From positions 620,001 through 684,000 of the forward strand of contig CATNEN010000010.1 in NCBI GenBank assembly GCA_950097015.1: a stretch of DNA of 64,000 nucleotides, given 5' to 3'. Below are positions 1 to 10,800 of this stretch, piece after piece. Every line of letters starts with the position of its first letter. Position 1 is the first letter of the stretch. A program made the position numbers and the translations under genes. This stretch comes from Macrostomum hystrix. Taxonomy: Eukaryota; Platyhelminthes; Macrostomidae. The notes under the pieces are model-generated. The model was not told the origin of the DNA. It searched no databases and saw nothing but the letters and a program-made list of their open reading frames with translations.

Positions 1-602
1 TTTTATTGGAAGCAGATACAAAGCTCTTCTTTTGATATAACTTACAAAATATGTTGCTTCGACGAATTTTATGAAGATTTTTTCATGAATAATTGATCTT
101 CATATTATTTTAGTTACTATATCATGCAGCAATCATAGTATGAAGCTAACTAGTGACTAACTTGAATTTTACAATCCCTGTTTAATCGGATGCATCTATT
201 TATTAGCAATATATGATTAAAAAATAGTTGGTTATAATTGTATGCCCAATTCACTGCTTCTTTATTTTAGTTTTATCCTGTCAATATAAAATAAATTTAA
301 ATATATAGCTACCTATATTACATATAGACCTACTAGCTATGCCTAGACCTAGTTATATGTTTATCAATAATCAAGACAGTATCTATCTTGTTAAGAATTG
401 ACAGTTTTTATACTTAATGAAATGTATGAATCTAAGCAAGTGATTTAATTTTAAACCAAGCTTGTTCTCTCTTGTAAATATTGACATTATCTTTACATTA
501 GCTAGTTTTTCCAGTATTTATTAAACAATGATAGTTATTTGCTCTGATTTTATCAAGATGTTCTTATTTTTATTTTCTATTTTTTAATGTAAACAATGGC
601 AT
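1..602 (+). repeat. Left arm of long terminal inverted repeat
   Basis: AT-rich arm that matches the right arm in reverse complement, starting TTTTATTGGAAGCAGATAC. It ends near AACAATGGCAT at about 602. Confidence 0.75.
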
Positions 603-960
603 CGTTAACTGAAGGGTTTTTTAAATTTGTAGTGAAATTGTTTATTTCCTATTCATATTATTTTTTGGGTTCAGGGTTTGCACATGGCTAGCTATTATGT
701 CATGAACTTATCGAATATTCTATTTTAGCCATCTATTTGCCTATCTACTGTAATTTTACTTTTCTTTTTTTAACAAGTATAGTATTTTTATGGCTAGGCC
801 TAATATTAGCTTGACTTGGCTGTTGATTTTCATTAAATTAATCACTTTTATTTCCAATTGAAATTAACAGTCCAGAAGTTGTAAGTAGGCCTATTGAATT
901 TTTCGTCTATTGGGGCAATATTATTGCCAATAAATATAAGTAATAGCACTTCCACAGTCT

Positions 961-1430
961 ATGTTTTTAAGCTTTAAATTTTCAACATTGAAACATTTAA
1001 TTAAAAAAGATAAAACAAGAAGTGTTACTTGTTCCTTATCACATTTTAGCTATAATAAAGTTTTGCTTGCACTGACACTAGTACTCAGAGCTTTTGCTAT
1101 TATTGTTATGCCTATTAAGATCTTCAAGGTTGATATGGCCCAGGTAAGCTATCTGGCTCTCATTCAGTGGTAGACTAATTCTGCTATGTATTAGTGTGTA
1201 ATGTTAAAATATTTTTGGTAATATTATTTATTGTATTTACTATAGTAAGAAATTGTAAAATGTTCTTGCTATTGTGGCTCTAGTATGTGTTTTTACCTTT
1301 TTTGCCATTGCAGGGAAAGTCCATGCCTTTCTGCTTTGTGCCAACACCACTGCCCCAGTTCTACCTACCTGTGGTGGAGCCCCAGCCAGTCAGAGAACAA
1401 CCTGGTGGAGCTTCTGGGCTACCTTTTTGA
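961..1430 (+). CDS. Possible two-exon gene 3' end inside the foldback element (unrecognised)
   Basis: I do not recognise this protein. An open frame from 961 reads to a good splice donor at 1143/1144 (CAG followed by GTAAGC). A strong acceptor with a pyrimidine tract and TTGCAG ends at 1313. The frame resumes in phase 0 at 1314 and stops at 1428-1430. Exon B encodes 38 proline-rich residues beginning GKSMPFCFVPTPLPQFY. The joined product from the 961 ATG would be 99 residues, but the true start may lie upstream or be missing. Frame, donor and acceptor agree, which is more than chance usually gives. The setting inside a repeat element suggests captured or remnant coding sequence. Confidence 0.3.
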
Positions 1431-2132
1431 GAGCCTAGCCTGGAGCCTAAGGACCTTGTTCATGTTTACTGCATTTTCAACCAAGTGCTGTAGTCACCAG
1501 CTAGACAACCCCATCCAGTCAGTCTAATCACCATGTGATTGATGCCCCTTGCAAGGTAGTAAGCTTCTGACTGTCCTCATGGACACACAAAGACATTATG
1601 TAGAGAAAGATATTACTTCATGTCTATATAATTTAAGATCATATAGATACTATTTTTGTGTCTCAATTGTGAAAATTGCCTTGAATTTGAAGAATAATTT
1701 GTTATAAAGTACAATTTAAATCCATTTATTCTACTTCAGTTGATTTTGAGATTTCTTTTATATTTTTCTGATTATTGTGTATTGAAATGAGTTTCTGTTC
1801 TCAATAGTGCATGTGCCATGAGATGTCAAATGGAGAACAATAAATGGAAGTAGTTGCAGCTTTTTATATATTTGAATATGAGCTCATAGTATACACGTTT
1901 TACTTATGACTTAGTGCAAAAATGTGTTCAAGTAGTGCTGACCTTTCATTTTTCATCGTCTTTTATTGTTAAGATGCCTATGCAATGTTGTGTGCCACAA
2001 TAACAACAACGACAACAAAATACACTGTCAGGTAAAAAAAGCAGTGTCACAGTACATGCTTCAGAGCCTGGTTGCGAACAAACACTGCATTGCCGGCAGT
2101 GTCTGGGGCACCAGCATAGGCCAGCAGGCAGC

Positions 2133-2612
2133 TTATTTGATATGGCAATGATTTTCGTCATGGTCCACTTGGTTCATCACACAGGCAACCTCACTGGCCA
2201 CACAGTGAATATGCAGCACCTTGATGGACACCTTGTCTGGACACAGCGCTTTGCTGCCTGGCTTCTTCTAGGCAAACATCACGACTTCAGCCATGGTGAA
2301 TGGTGCAATGTTAAAACTGTCCTTTGACCGCAACTGAGTCTCTGGTGGCAGTGTCAGGATGTTGGGCAGTGGTGGCAGCGCATTGACTATGGCAGCAAAG
2401 AACTCGCGTAGCTTGTTACTGTGCTTATCCACAGTGCCGCCTGCCAGATTCAGTTGGATGCGCCACTTTTGCCCTGTCAGCATTAATGGCAGACCAGGCC
2501 ACATGCCATCTGGAATCATGCACCACAATGAAAAAGTCATTGTGACACAAAGGATATAAGGACCACAGTTTTTTCCTTTTCTAAACAGAAAAATGAGTTT
2601 GAGGCATGGCAC
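2133..2612 (-). pseudogene. Degenerate non-LTR reverse transcriptase-like fragment
   Basis: Read on the minus strand, an open stretch of 114 codons ends at an in-frame TAG (2268-2270). After the TAG the same frame stays open to about 2133. Around the TAG the translation reads FTMAEVVMFA, then KKPGSKALCPDKVSIKVLH. This resembles the N-terminal reverse transcriptase block of LINE elements, where F-T-x-x-E-V is followed by K-x-G-K-A-P-G-P-D-x-I. The premature stop and lost glycines mark it as dead. The similarity is from pattern recognition only and could be wrong. Confidence 0.4.
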
Positions 2613-2815
2613 AAAGCTTTACCAATTTCAATAAAGGTAAATAAATCCTTGTTAATAAAAGAATTACATGAATTCAGGGGTGTTATTAAGCTTTTTTTAT
2701 TGGGTGGCGCCAATAGGGATTTAGGGGTGCACACAAATGGGAATTGGAGGGCTCTGTGATGGGATTTAAAAAAAGCCAAATTTAAAGAAAAAACCCTTCA
2801 GGCCCCTAGCCAATT

Positions 2816-3409
2816 ATGCCATTGTTTTCATTAAATAGAGCCTAAAAGAAAAAAAAAATAAGAACATCTTGATAAAATCAGAGCAAATAACTATCATTGT
2901 TTAATAAATACTGGAAAAACTAGCTAATGTAAAGATAATGTCAATATAGCTAAAACAAGCTAAAGTCTAAAAACAAGAGAGAACAAGCTTGGTTTAAAAT
3001 TAAATCACTTGCTTAGATTCATACATTTCATTAAGTATAAAAACTGTCAATTCTTAACAAGATAGATACTGTCTTGATTATTGATAAACATATAACTAGG
3101 TCTAGGCATAGCTAGTAGGTCTATATTGACAGGATAAAACTAAAATAAAGAAGCAGTGAATTGGGCATACAATTATAACCAACTATTTTTTAATCATATA
3201 TTGCTAATAAATAGATGCATCCGATTAAACAGAAATTGTAAAATTCAAGTTAGTCACTAGTTAGCTTCATACTATGATTGCTGCATGATATAGTAACTAA
3301 AATAATATGAAGATCAATTATTCATGAAAAAATCTTCATAAAATTCGTCGAAGCAACATATTTTGTAAGTTATATCAAAAGAAGAGCTTTGTATCTGCTT
3401 CCAATAAAA
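2816..3409 (-). repeat. Right arm of long terminal inverted repeat
   Basis: Reverse complement of the left arm, ending GTATCTGCTTCCAATAAAA at 3409. It carries a short private insertion near 2950-2975. Confidence 0.75.
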
Positions 3410-3705
3410 AGTTATCAACGTTTTAAAGTGAAAAAAGTGAAAAGTTCCTATCTCGCTAGTGTATTTTTCCGTAAAAATCAGCCTTTAATAAATTTTCTAA
3501 GAAACGAAGTGTCCCGTCCTTCTTCTTCTAGTGGTCCTTGTGCACATCTCCGATCTGCTTAAAATTAAAAAGTTATCAACATTTTAATTTGAAAAAGCGT
3601 GAAATTTCCTATCTCGCCAGTTCATTTTTCGTGAAAATAAGCCTTTTATAATTTTTCCAAGAACGAAGTTTGCCGTCCTTCTTCTTCTAGTGGTCCTTGG
3701 CGAGA
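3409..3705 (+). repeat. Diverged tandem duplication (about 159 bp, two copies)
   Basis: The segment from AAAAAGTTATCAACGTTTT at 3407 recurs from 3566. Both copies run through 'CCTATCTCGC' to a shared 3' motif CGTCCTTCTTCTTCTAGTGG. The copies differ by several substitutions and indels. The block abuts the right end of the foldback element. Confidence 0.6.
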
Positions 3706-4639
3706 TCGAGCAGGACTCGACTGTGCCATTGGCACGACTGTGCATACCCTCAGAATTTGTTTAAACGAGAGAAATGCATGCAATCGGTTAGGTTTATATA
3801 CGACCTAAACGTTTTAACTAGTTGGATTATGACAATTGTCTAAAATGCACGGTAATAGGCTTAATATTTCAGTCCCTGAGACAGCAGTACTTGTTGTACA
3901 GCAATGGACATTAATAAATTTAATAATGTCGATCTAGACTTGAAGCTAAAACATGGCAAGGCAAACATGGCAAGGCATTTATTTACACTGGCGAGCATCT
4001 GAGAACTGATGGGCTAGGTGAAATGGTGCAGACGGATAAAATGACGCAGCCGATCCTGATCCCGGGTTGCTATGCAGCGGACTTATCTGGGGGGTGGGTG
4101 CTTTTCGGTTATTAGATCGCCGACGGCATCAAGGCACCGTGCGACGAGTGCTGCGTGGCAAGGATGGAGAGGGTGGAAGAGGGAGGGGAAGTAGGCGGAG
4201 ATGTGAGTGACGAGGATCCGCGCCTCGAGACATTTCCACGAAAAGCCAGGCCGGCACAATGCGCACAGTTTGCATCCCGACAGCCAGCCCTCAGATACGC
4301 GGCAGCTCGATGCCTCAGCAAGTAGGACGCTAATGGCCATCCATCACTAACAATTTTCTCCAGCCATGCCTAGCCAGAGTGCAGTTTGCTTGCGTGGAAA
4401 TCTCTGTGCTCGGTGCTAAACAGGAGTCCGACATCAAATCAGGGCGCTGAAAACTAGGTTTACCGAATCTTCCTGCAGCTTTACTTAAAGTGCGCCGGCA
4501 GATTGTGAGCAGAGATGGTCCATGGAAGCCTTTCAGAGCAGACTTGCCAGCTGGCTGAACTCAAATTAACCGACAAATTGAACAGCCCTGCAGTCCAGGC
4601 TCCGTGCAGAGAACAAATTCCTGGAGCATGCAAGTGAAA
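3706..4639. other. Gene-free stretch
   Basis: Mixed-composition sequence. Only short chance reading frames are present, and I see no conserved protein, RNA gene or repeat unit. Confidence 0.5.
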
Positions 4640-5717
4640 CACAAAGTGAAACGGGAGAGAAGTAAAGCAAGGGGAGAGAATTTGAGAGAGGGGAGAGAAG
4701 TTAAGAGAGGGGAGAGAAGTTAAGCGAGGGGAGAGAAGTTATGCGAGGGGAGAGAAGTTAAGCGAGGGGAGAGAAGTTAAGAGAGGGGAGAGAAGTTAAG
4801 CGAGTGGAGAGAAGGTAAGAGAGTGGGAGAAGTTAAGAGAGGGGAGAGAAGTTAAGCGAGTGGAGAGAAGTTAAGCGAGTGGAGAGAAGGTAAGAGAGTG
4901 GGAGAAGTTAAGAGAGGGGAGAGAAGTTAAGAGAGGGGAGAGAAGTTAAGAGAGGGGAGAGAAGTTAAGAGAGTGGGAGAAGTTAAGAGAGGGGAGAGAA
5001 GTTAAGCGAGGGGAGAGAAGTTAAGCGAGTGGAGAGAAGGTAAGAGAGTGGGAGAAGTTAAGAGAGGGGAGAGAAGTTAAGAGAGGGGAGAGAAGTTAAG
5101 CGAGTGGAGAGAAGTTAAGCGAGGGGAGAGAAGTTAAGCGAGTGGAGAGAAGGTAAGAGAGTGGGAGAAGTTAAGAGAGGGGAGAGAAGTTAAGAGAGGG
5201 GAGAGAAGTTAAGAGAGGGGAGAGAAGTAAAGAGAGTGGGAGAAGTTAAGAGAGGGGAGAGAAGTTAAGAGAGGGGAGAGAAGTTAAGAGAGGGGAGAGA
5301 AGTTAAGCGAGGGGAGAGAAGTTAAGCGAGTGGAGAGAAGGTAAGAGAGTGGGAGAAGTTAAGAGAGGGGAGAGAAGTTAAGAGAGGGGAGAGAAGTTAA
5401 GAGAGGGGAGAGAAGTAAAGAGAGTGGGAGAAGTTAAGAGAGGGGAGAGAAGTTAAGAGAGGGGAGAGAAGTTAAGAGAGGGGAGAGAAGTTAAGCGAGG
5501 GGAGAGAAGTTAAGCGAGTGGAGAGAAGGTAACAGAGTGGGAGAAGTTAAGAGAGGGGAGAGAAGTTAAGAGAGGGGAGAGAAGTTAAGAGAGGGGAGAG
5601 AAGTTAAGAGAGGGGAGAGAAGTTAAGAGAGAGGAGAGAAGTTAAGAGAGAGGAGAGAAGTTAAGAGAGGGAAGAGAAGTTAAGAGAGGGGAGAGAAGTT
5701 AAGAGAGGGGAGAGAAA
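4640..5717 (+). repeat. 19-bp minisatellite, about 57 units
   Basis: The unit is GAGAGAAGTTAAGAGAGGG, with variants AAGCGAGGGG, AAGCGAGTGG and a 17-bp form with GTGGGAGAAG. Variant order recurs (for example the runs near 5030-5240 and 5330-5550), indicating amplification of multi-unit blocks. The strand is almost purely purine apart from TT. Confidence 0.9.
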
Positions 5718-6332
5718 GGTAGGTGACAAGACAGCAGGGATTTAGACAGTCGCTGAGAGCAATTGCGCCTGAAGTCAGTGGTGAAATGGCGCCCAAACCA
5801 GACCTTCAAATATCGATCAGTCCGTAGAGAAAACTCAATTAAGAAATCGATGTGGGAGTCACTAAAAATGCTCATCTGTCAGCCACGCAATCAGCTCTAA
5901 CCAAATTTGCTCAGCTGCTGCTCACCTTTGGATGCATTTTCAGATAAATAAAAAGTGGGCGAATTCTGCGGCCAATAACAATCTCGGCCTGCCCCTCCCC
6001 GTGTCTGTGGAAGGCCCAGCCAGCCAATTTCCTCAGTGCCTAATGTGGCGTGCGGCCCCGAATTGCCTGGAATTCTCTCGGTCCCCTCTTCGCTGGCATA
6101 ATCCCACTTGCAGCCTAGAAATCCCATAGCGTCCCGATCCCCCAAAAGCCTCTTCGCAGCTTGGAGGCTGCCAGACATCATTAGCTGGGACTTCCCGGGC
6201 CGGATTGGGACTTTTCCCGTCTGCCGGCCGGACTCGGAAGCGCCAAGACCTCCCGCCAATCTTTCTCGGCGCCTCTGGAAAGTACGCGTGTACTTTTAAC
6301 AATCAATCAGCTTTTAGCAGTATGTCCTAGAG
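5718..6332. other. Gene-free stretch
   Basis: No convincing coding sequence. Overlapping short frames on both strands look like chance openings in moderately GC-rich DNA. Confidence 0.45.
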
Positions 6333-6655
<323 letters not shown>

Positions 6656-7171
6656 TTCAGGATTAGAGGTTATTGAAAGGTCGCCCTGAGCCAACGTGAT
6701 TGACTGACAGGACTAAACAGTCCATCTAGATTATAACGTTCAATCTTTCGCCAAAAGGACTACTTGAGTAGCCAAGTGCTAGTGGCCCTTGCTCGCCAAC
6801 TGCAGCCGCAGGGTCGGCTTTGAAATCGCGGCAGCTGGGGGGAGGGAATCCAGTGCAGTTCTCAGCCGATTGAGTCGCATGAAAACTGCTGGAAGCCGCG
6901 GATTTTGATTCCCTGGTCGTTCGCACGCACCGAGGCCCGACCTGAGCTGGCCGTGCTGTCCCAATGCGCAGCCCCGCATAGCTCAGGCCTGAGACGTGGC
7001 TCGAGTTGTGATCAGCTTGTCCCAACTATGTAAAATTGCCTCCCATTGGATCAAAGCCAGAGCGAATCAGAATGGCCAGGCAGCCATTGCCGCTTAAAGC
7101 TGGCTTCGCATTCACCAAAGGGCTGAAATCGCCGAGTCTGCAATCTTCAGCCAGCGGCTCCTTGAAAATTC
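6656..7171. other. Upstream region of the SIDT-like gene
   Basis: 515 bases between the GATA repeat and the SIDT-like start codon. It should contain the promoter, but I see no clear TATA box or other defined element. The reading frames here are not conserved. Confidence 0.4.
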
Positions 7172-9379
7172 ATGGCTTCCCGAGAATGGCCGCAGCTGCT
7201 GCCGCTGCTGCTGCTACTGCATTCAGCAGCCATCGCTGACGCGATGACTCGAGCCGATTCGGCGAGGTTCGGTCGCGTCTACCGCGGCTCAGTCGGCGAA
7301 GGCATCGAGCGTGTGTTTGCGTTTGCCTACGCAACAGTCGGCGACTCAGCGGCCGCCGTACGCGTCACTGTTGAAAGCGACGAATACGACGCCGAGTTCC
7401 CGCTGCTGGTGGTGGCCAGGCAGCAGCGGGAGGTGATCTCCTGGCGCCTGCCGATGTCCGGAGAGTACGCCGGCTTCAGCGTGGTGACACGGACGCTGTG
7501 TCCGGCCCATCAGCGGGGCAACCACACTGTCTTTGTGGAGGTGACTTCGCAGAGACCTTCGCCCGCCAGGTTCAGCTTGAGCGCCGTGCTGGTGTCGAAC
7601 TTCCGACTGGCCCTGGACTCGCCAGTGGAGGTGGAAGTGTCGCCCACGCAGCCGCAGTATTTCCACTTCGACTATCCGCCGAATGTCACCAGCGTGCAGG
7701 TCCGGATGGCCTCCGAGGATGCGCTCTGCATGCGGCTGGCGGTGCAGGCGGCCGCCTGTCCGGCCAACGACCTGGCGCGGAACATCGAGTTCTCAGGCGT
7801 CCGTCAGACGGCGAGTCGAAAGGCCGCACTCAGCATCGGCCGCGGAGACCCTGCCGTGGGCACACCGGACCAGTTCAATGTGGTGCTGCTGGTCTACCCG
7901 ACGGATGACAACTGCAACGGCAAGGTTGGCGGCACAGGTGGTGAAGAGGACGCCGACAGAGATTCGACATCGCCATCGTTGCCGCCGCTAAGCGGGGAGC
8001 TTCGTCGGCCAAGCCGGGTGAAGCGCCTGACGCTGCGGGTTCAGGCGTCGCTGCACAGCGGGCAGTATGGCTGGCCAGTGCTGTGGACTCTCCTGTTCTA
8101 CCTGCTGTGCTTCCTGCTGGCTCTGGCGCTGACGGCGCTCAGCCACCTGACCTCCGAGCGCGTGGGACTCGGGACGCCTCCGCCGGAGACGCCTAACCTG
8201 CCGCCGATGTCGGCCCCGCCGCAGCCGTCGCCGCAGTCACCGCCTTCGGTGCTAGAGCTGGCGCGGAAGCCTGCTAGGCGGCTGCGGAAAAAGTACCGAC
8301 TGTACTGCTGGTACCTTATCATCATCTCCATCTTCTACTGCCTGCCGGTAGTGCAGCTGGTGCTCACCTACCAGCGGGTGCTGAACACCAGCGGGGACGA
8401 AGACATCTGCTTCTACAACTTCGAGTGCTCGCACCCGCTGGGCCCGATCTCCTCATTTAACAGCGTCTTCTCCAACGTGAGCTACGGCCTGTTGGGCCTT
8501 CTCTTTCTCCTGCTGGTCTGGCGCCGGGATCTGCTGCAGCGGCGGCGACAGCAGGGGCCGTTGGCGGCGTTGCAGCCTCCGCTGGGCTTGCCGCAGCACC
8601 ACGGCCTTCACTACGCTATGGGGGTGGCGCTGATCATGCAGGGCGCCATGTCGGCCTGCTACCACGTCTGTCCGAGCTACAGCAACTTCCAGTTTGACAC
8701 CGCCTTCATGTACATGCTGTGCGGCCTGTGCGTCCTCAGGCTGTACCAGGCGCGCCATCCGGACGCCAACGCGCCCGCCCACGCCGCCTACCTCGCCCTT
8801 GCCGTCATAATCTTGACTGGCCTGCTGGGTGTCTTCTATGGCGGCGGCAGCGTCGCCTTCTACGCGCTTTTCTGCGGCGTCCTGACGGGGGCCAGCCTTC
8901 TGCTCAGCCTGCGCTGCGTCGGCTTGCCGCTGGCCCGCCCGCGTGCCGCCCTGCTCGCGCTCGCTAACGCGTCCAACCTCGGACTCGGCCTGTACGGCGC
9001 TGCCACCCAGCCGCGCGACTTCGGCAGCTTCCTGCTCTGGGTGCTGACGGCCAACTCGCTGGCCTACTTTCTCTACTACCTGCTGATGAAGCTGCGCTCA
9101 GGTGAGAGGCTGGCCAAGGCACCGCTTGCTTTCCTGGCTTTGGCCTGCGTGGCCTGGGCCGGCGCAGGCCGCTTCTACCTGCAGCAGCCGGCCAACTGGG
9201 AGGACAGCGCGGCGGGCTCCCGCCTGCGCAACCAGGCCTGCGTGCTGGCCGGCTTCTACGATGTCCACGACGTCTGGCACTTCCTGTCCTCCGCCGCTGT
9301 GTTTTTCGGCTTTATGGCGCTGCTCTCCGTCGACGATGACCTCGAGACCGTGCCGCGGGATCGTATCCGGGTGTTCTGA
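7172..9379 (+). CDS. SID1 transmembrane family protein (SIDT1/SIDT2-like), intronless
   Basis: A single uninterrupted frame of 735 residues. The first about 22 residues form a signal peptide with a run of leucines. An extracellular beta-rich domain follows (about 25-295, with the RQQREVISWRLP motif typical of the family). The multi-span membrane domain starts near residue 300. Family hallmarks are SFNSVFSN near 430, then SACYHVCPSYSNFQFDTAFM near 494-513 and HDVWHFLSS near 700. The last two carry the His and Asp residues assigned to the metal site of the CREST-like fold. The tail DDDLETVPRDRIRVF closely matches the conserved SIDT C-terminus. SID-1 proteins transport double-stranded RNA, cholesterol or other lysosomal/plasma-membrane cargo; which applies here is unknown. 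At 735 residues it is somewhat shorter than the roughly 830 of vertebrate forms. It has no introns although neighbouring genes do. Confidence 0.93.
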   Translation: MASREWPQLLPLLLLLHSAAIADAMTRADSARFGRVYRGSVGEGIERVFAFAYATVGDSAAAVRVTVESDEYDAEFPLLVVARQQREVISWRLPMSGEYAGFSVVTRTLCPAHQRGNHTVFVEVTSQRPSPARFSLSAVLVSNFRLALDSPVEVEVSPTQPQYFHFDYPPNVTSVQVRMASEDALCMRLAVQAAACPANDLARNIEFSGVRQTASRKAALSIGRGDPAVGTPDQFNVVLLVYPTDDNCNGKVGGTGGEEDADRDSTSPSLPPLSGELRRPSRVKRLTLRVQASLHSGQYGWPVLWTLLFYLLCFLLALALTALSHLTSERVGLGTPPPETPNLPPMSAPPQPSPQSPPSVLELARKPARRLRKKYRLYCWYLIIISIFYCLPVVQLVLTYQRVLNTSGDEDICFYNFECSHPLGPISSFNSVFSNVSYGLLGLLFLLLVWRRDLLQRRRQQGPLAALQPPLGLPQHHGLHYAMGVALIMQGAMSACYHVCPSYSNFQFDTAFMYMLCGLCVLRLYQARHPDANAPAHAAYLALAVIILTGLLGVFYGGGSVAFYALFCGVLTGASLLLSLRCVGLPLARPRAALLALANASNLGLGLYGAATQPRDFGSFLLWVLTANSLAYFLYYLLMKLRSGERLAKAPLAFLALACVAWAGAGRFYLQQPANWEDSAAGSRLRNQACVLAGFYDVHDVWHFLSSAAVFFGFMALLSVDDDLETVPRDRIRVF

Positions 9380-9942
9380 GTGACAGAGCAGCTGGATGTT
9401 ATGAGTGACAGAGCAGCTGGATGTTCTGAGTGACAGAGCAGCTGGATGTTCTGAGTGACAGAGCAGCTGGATGTTATGAGTGACAGAGCAGCTGGATGTT
9501 CTGAGTGACAGAGCAGCTGGATGTTCTGAGTGACAGAGCAGCTGGATGTTCTGAGTGACAGAGCAGCTGGATGTTCTGAGTGACAGAGCAGCTGGATGTT
9601 CTGAGTGACAGAGCAGCTGGATGTTCTGAGTGACAGAGCAGCTGGATGTTCTGAGTGACAGAGCAGCTGGATGTTCTGAGTGACAGAGCAGCTGGATGTT
9701 CTGAGTGACAGAGCAGCTGGATGTTCTGAGTGACAGAGCAGCTGGATGTTCTGAGTGACAGAGCAACTGGATGTTCTGAGTGACAGAGCAGCTGGATGTT
9801 CTGAGTGACAGAGCAGCTGGATGTTATGAGTGACAGAGCAGCTGGATGTTCTGAGTGACAGAGCAGCTGGATGTTCTGAGTGACAGAGCAGCTGGATGTT
9901 CTGAGTGACAGAGCAGCTGGATAATCTGAGTGACAGAGCGTC
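9373..9942 (+). repeat. 25-bp minisatellite starting at the SIDT-like stop codon, about 23 units
   Basis: The unit is GTTCTGAGTGACAGAGCAGCTGGAT, with a few GTTATGAG variants. The first unit contains the last Phe codon and the TGA stop (9377-9379) of the SIDT-like gene. The whole array therefore lies in its expected 3' untranslated region. Confidence 0.95.
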
Positions 9943-10800
9943 TTGACGTTCTTAATTAACGATGGCTTAGCAATTTTTATTTGCAGCAACAACCAGTGTC
10001 TAGAATGCTCAGTCTGACACTTACCAGTGCTGAACTTAAATATTTAATAGGCTCTCACCCCATTGTCTAGAAACCTTTCTGTATAGTTTATTCACAAAAA
10101 CTTTATTTTATACTGGATTCTCGTACAATAAGGATTTGACATTAAATCACAGATCATACATTTTCGCTGGCGACATAAAAAATTGCTAAATGAAAGAAAA
10201 CACAACAGCTCACAAATCATTTAACTTTTATAGTTTAACATTGCCCCGTAAAATCTGAAGATGATCTTTCATGTGACAGCTGTCGAGTGCTGCCATTTTT
10301 GTACTTTTATGCAACACAAAATTTTTAATCCACTTGGTAAAGGACGCGTCACAGAAGCACAAAACTTAGACGAGCTTAATTCGGCAGGACTTTCTCATCC
10401 AGTTCTGTCTAATGAAAGTAACACGTTTAATGAACTCTTACGGGTACATATTTCACTATAACTTGTTTTACAATGAGGGCATTGGAGTAAATTACACATC
10501 ATTGGAAGCCGTCACATCTCGATAGAGCATTGTAGTAAATCACTAATTTTTCATTAACGACAATTTCGAACGGTTAAAAAAAGTTAGATGTCTCTAAGAT
10601 AGCTTAGAGATCGCTAATCTATAGAGTGCTAAAACACGCTAAGTTCAGCCTGGATCCGAACACCGCCTTCAACCATAGACAATTGTGTAGCTTGAGTCCG
10701 AGCTGGTGCTTTCCTAGTTCCCCGAGTTCACTTCGGCGAGTCCCAGGTCAAAATTTGTGAAGCTCGCACCAAACACAGAGCACTAACAGCACAAAGAAAA
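9943..10800. other. Intergenic region between SIDT-like and TXNDC9
   Basis: AT-rich, with no conserved coding frame. The last about 100 bases are GC-richer and lead directly into the TXNDC9 start. TTTCCTAG at 10702-10709 is a possible splice acceptor for a 5' leader, but this is weak. Confidence 0.4.

Larger units (their letters stand above)
1..3409. mobile_element. Long-TIR foldback-type element (left end cut by window)
   Basis: Bases 1-602 are the reverse complement of about 2816-3409, interrupted by small indels. One is an extra block of about 40 bp near 290-330 in the left arm. Arms of about 600 bp enclose about 2.2 kb of different sequence. Position 1 pairs with 3409, so the left arm may continue outside the window. 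Arms this long around a unique centre are typical of foldback or long-TIR DNA transposons, or of an inverted segmental duplication. No transposase was recognised inside. The centre holds a reverse-transcriptase-like fragment (minus strand) and a possible two-exon gene end (plus strand). Confidence 0.7.
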
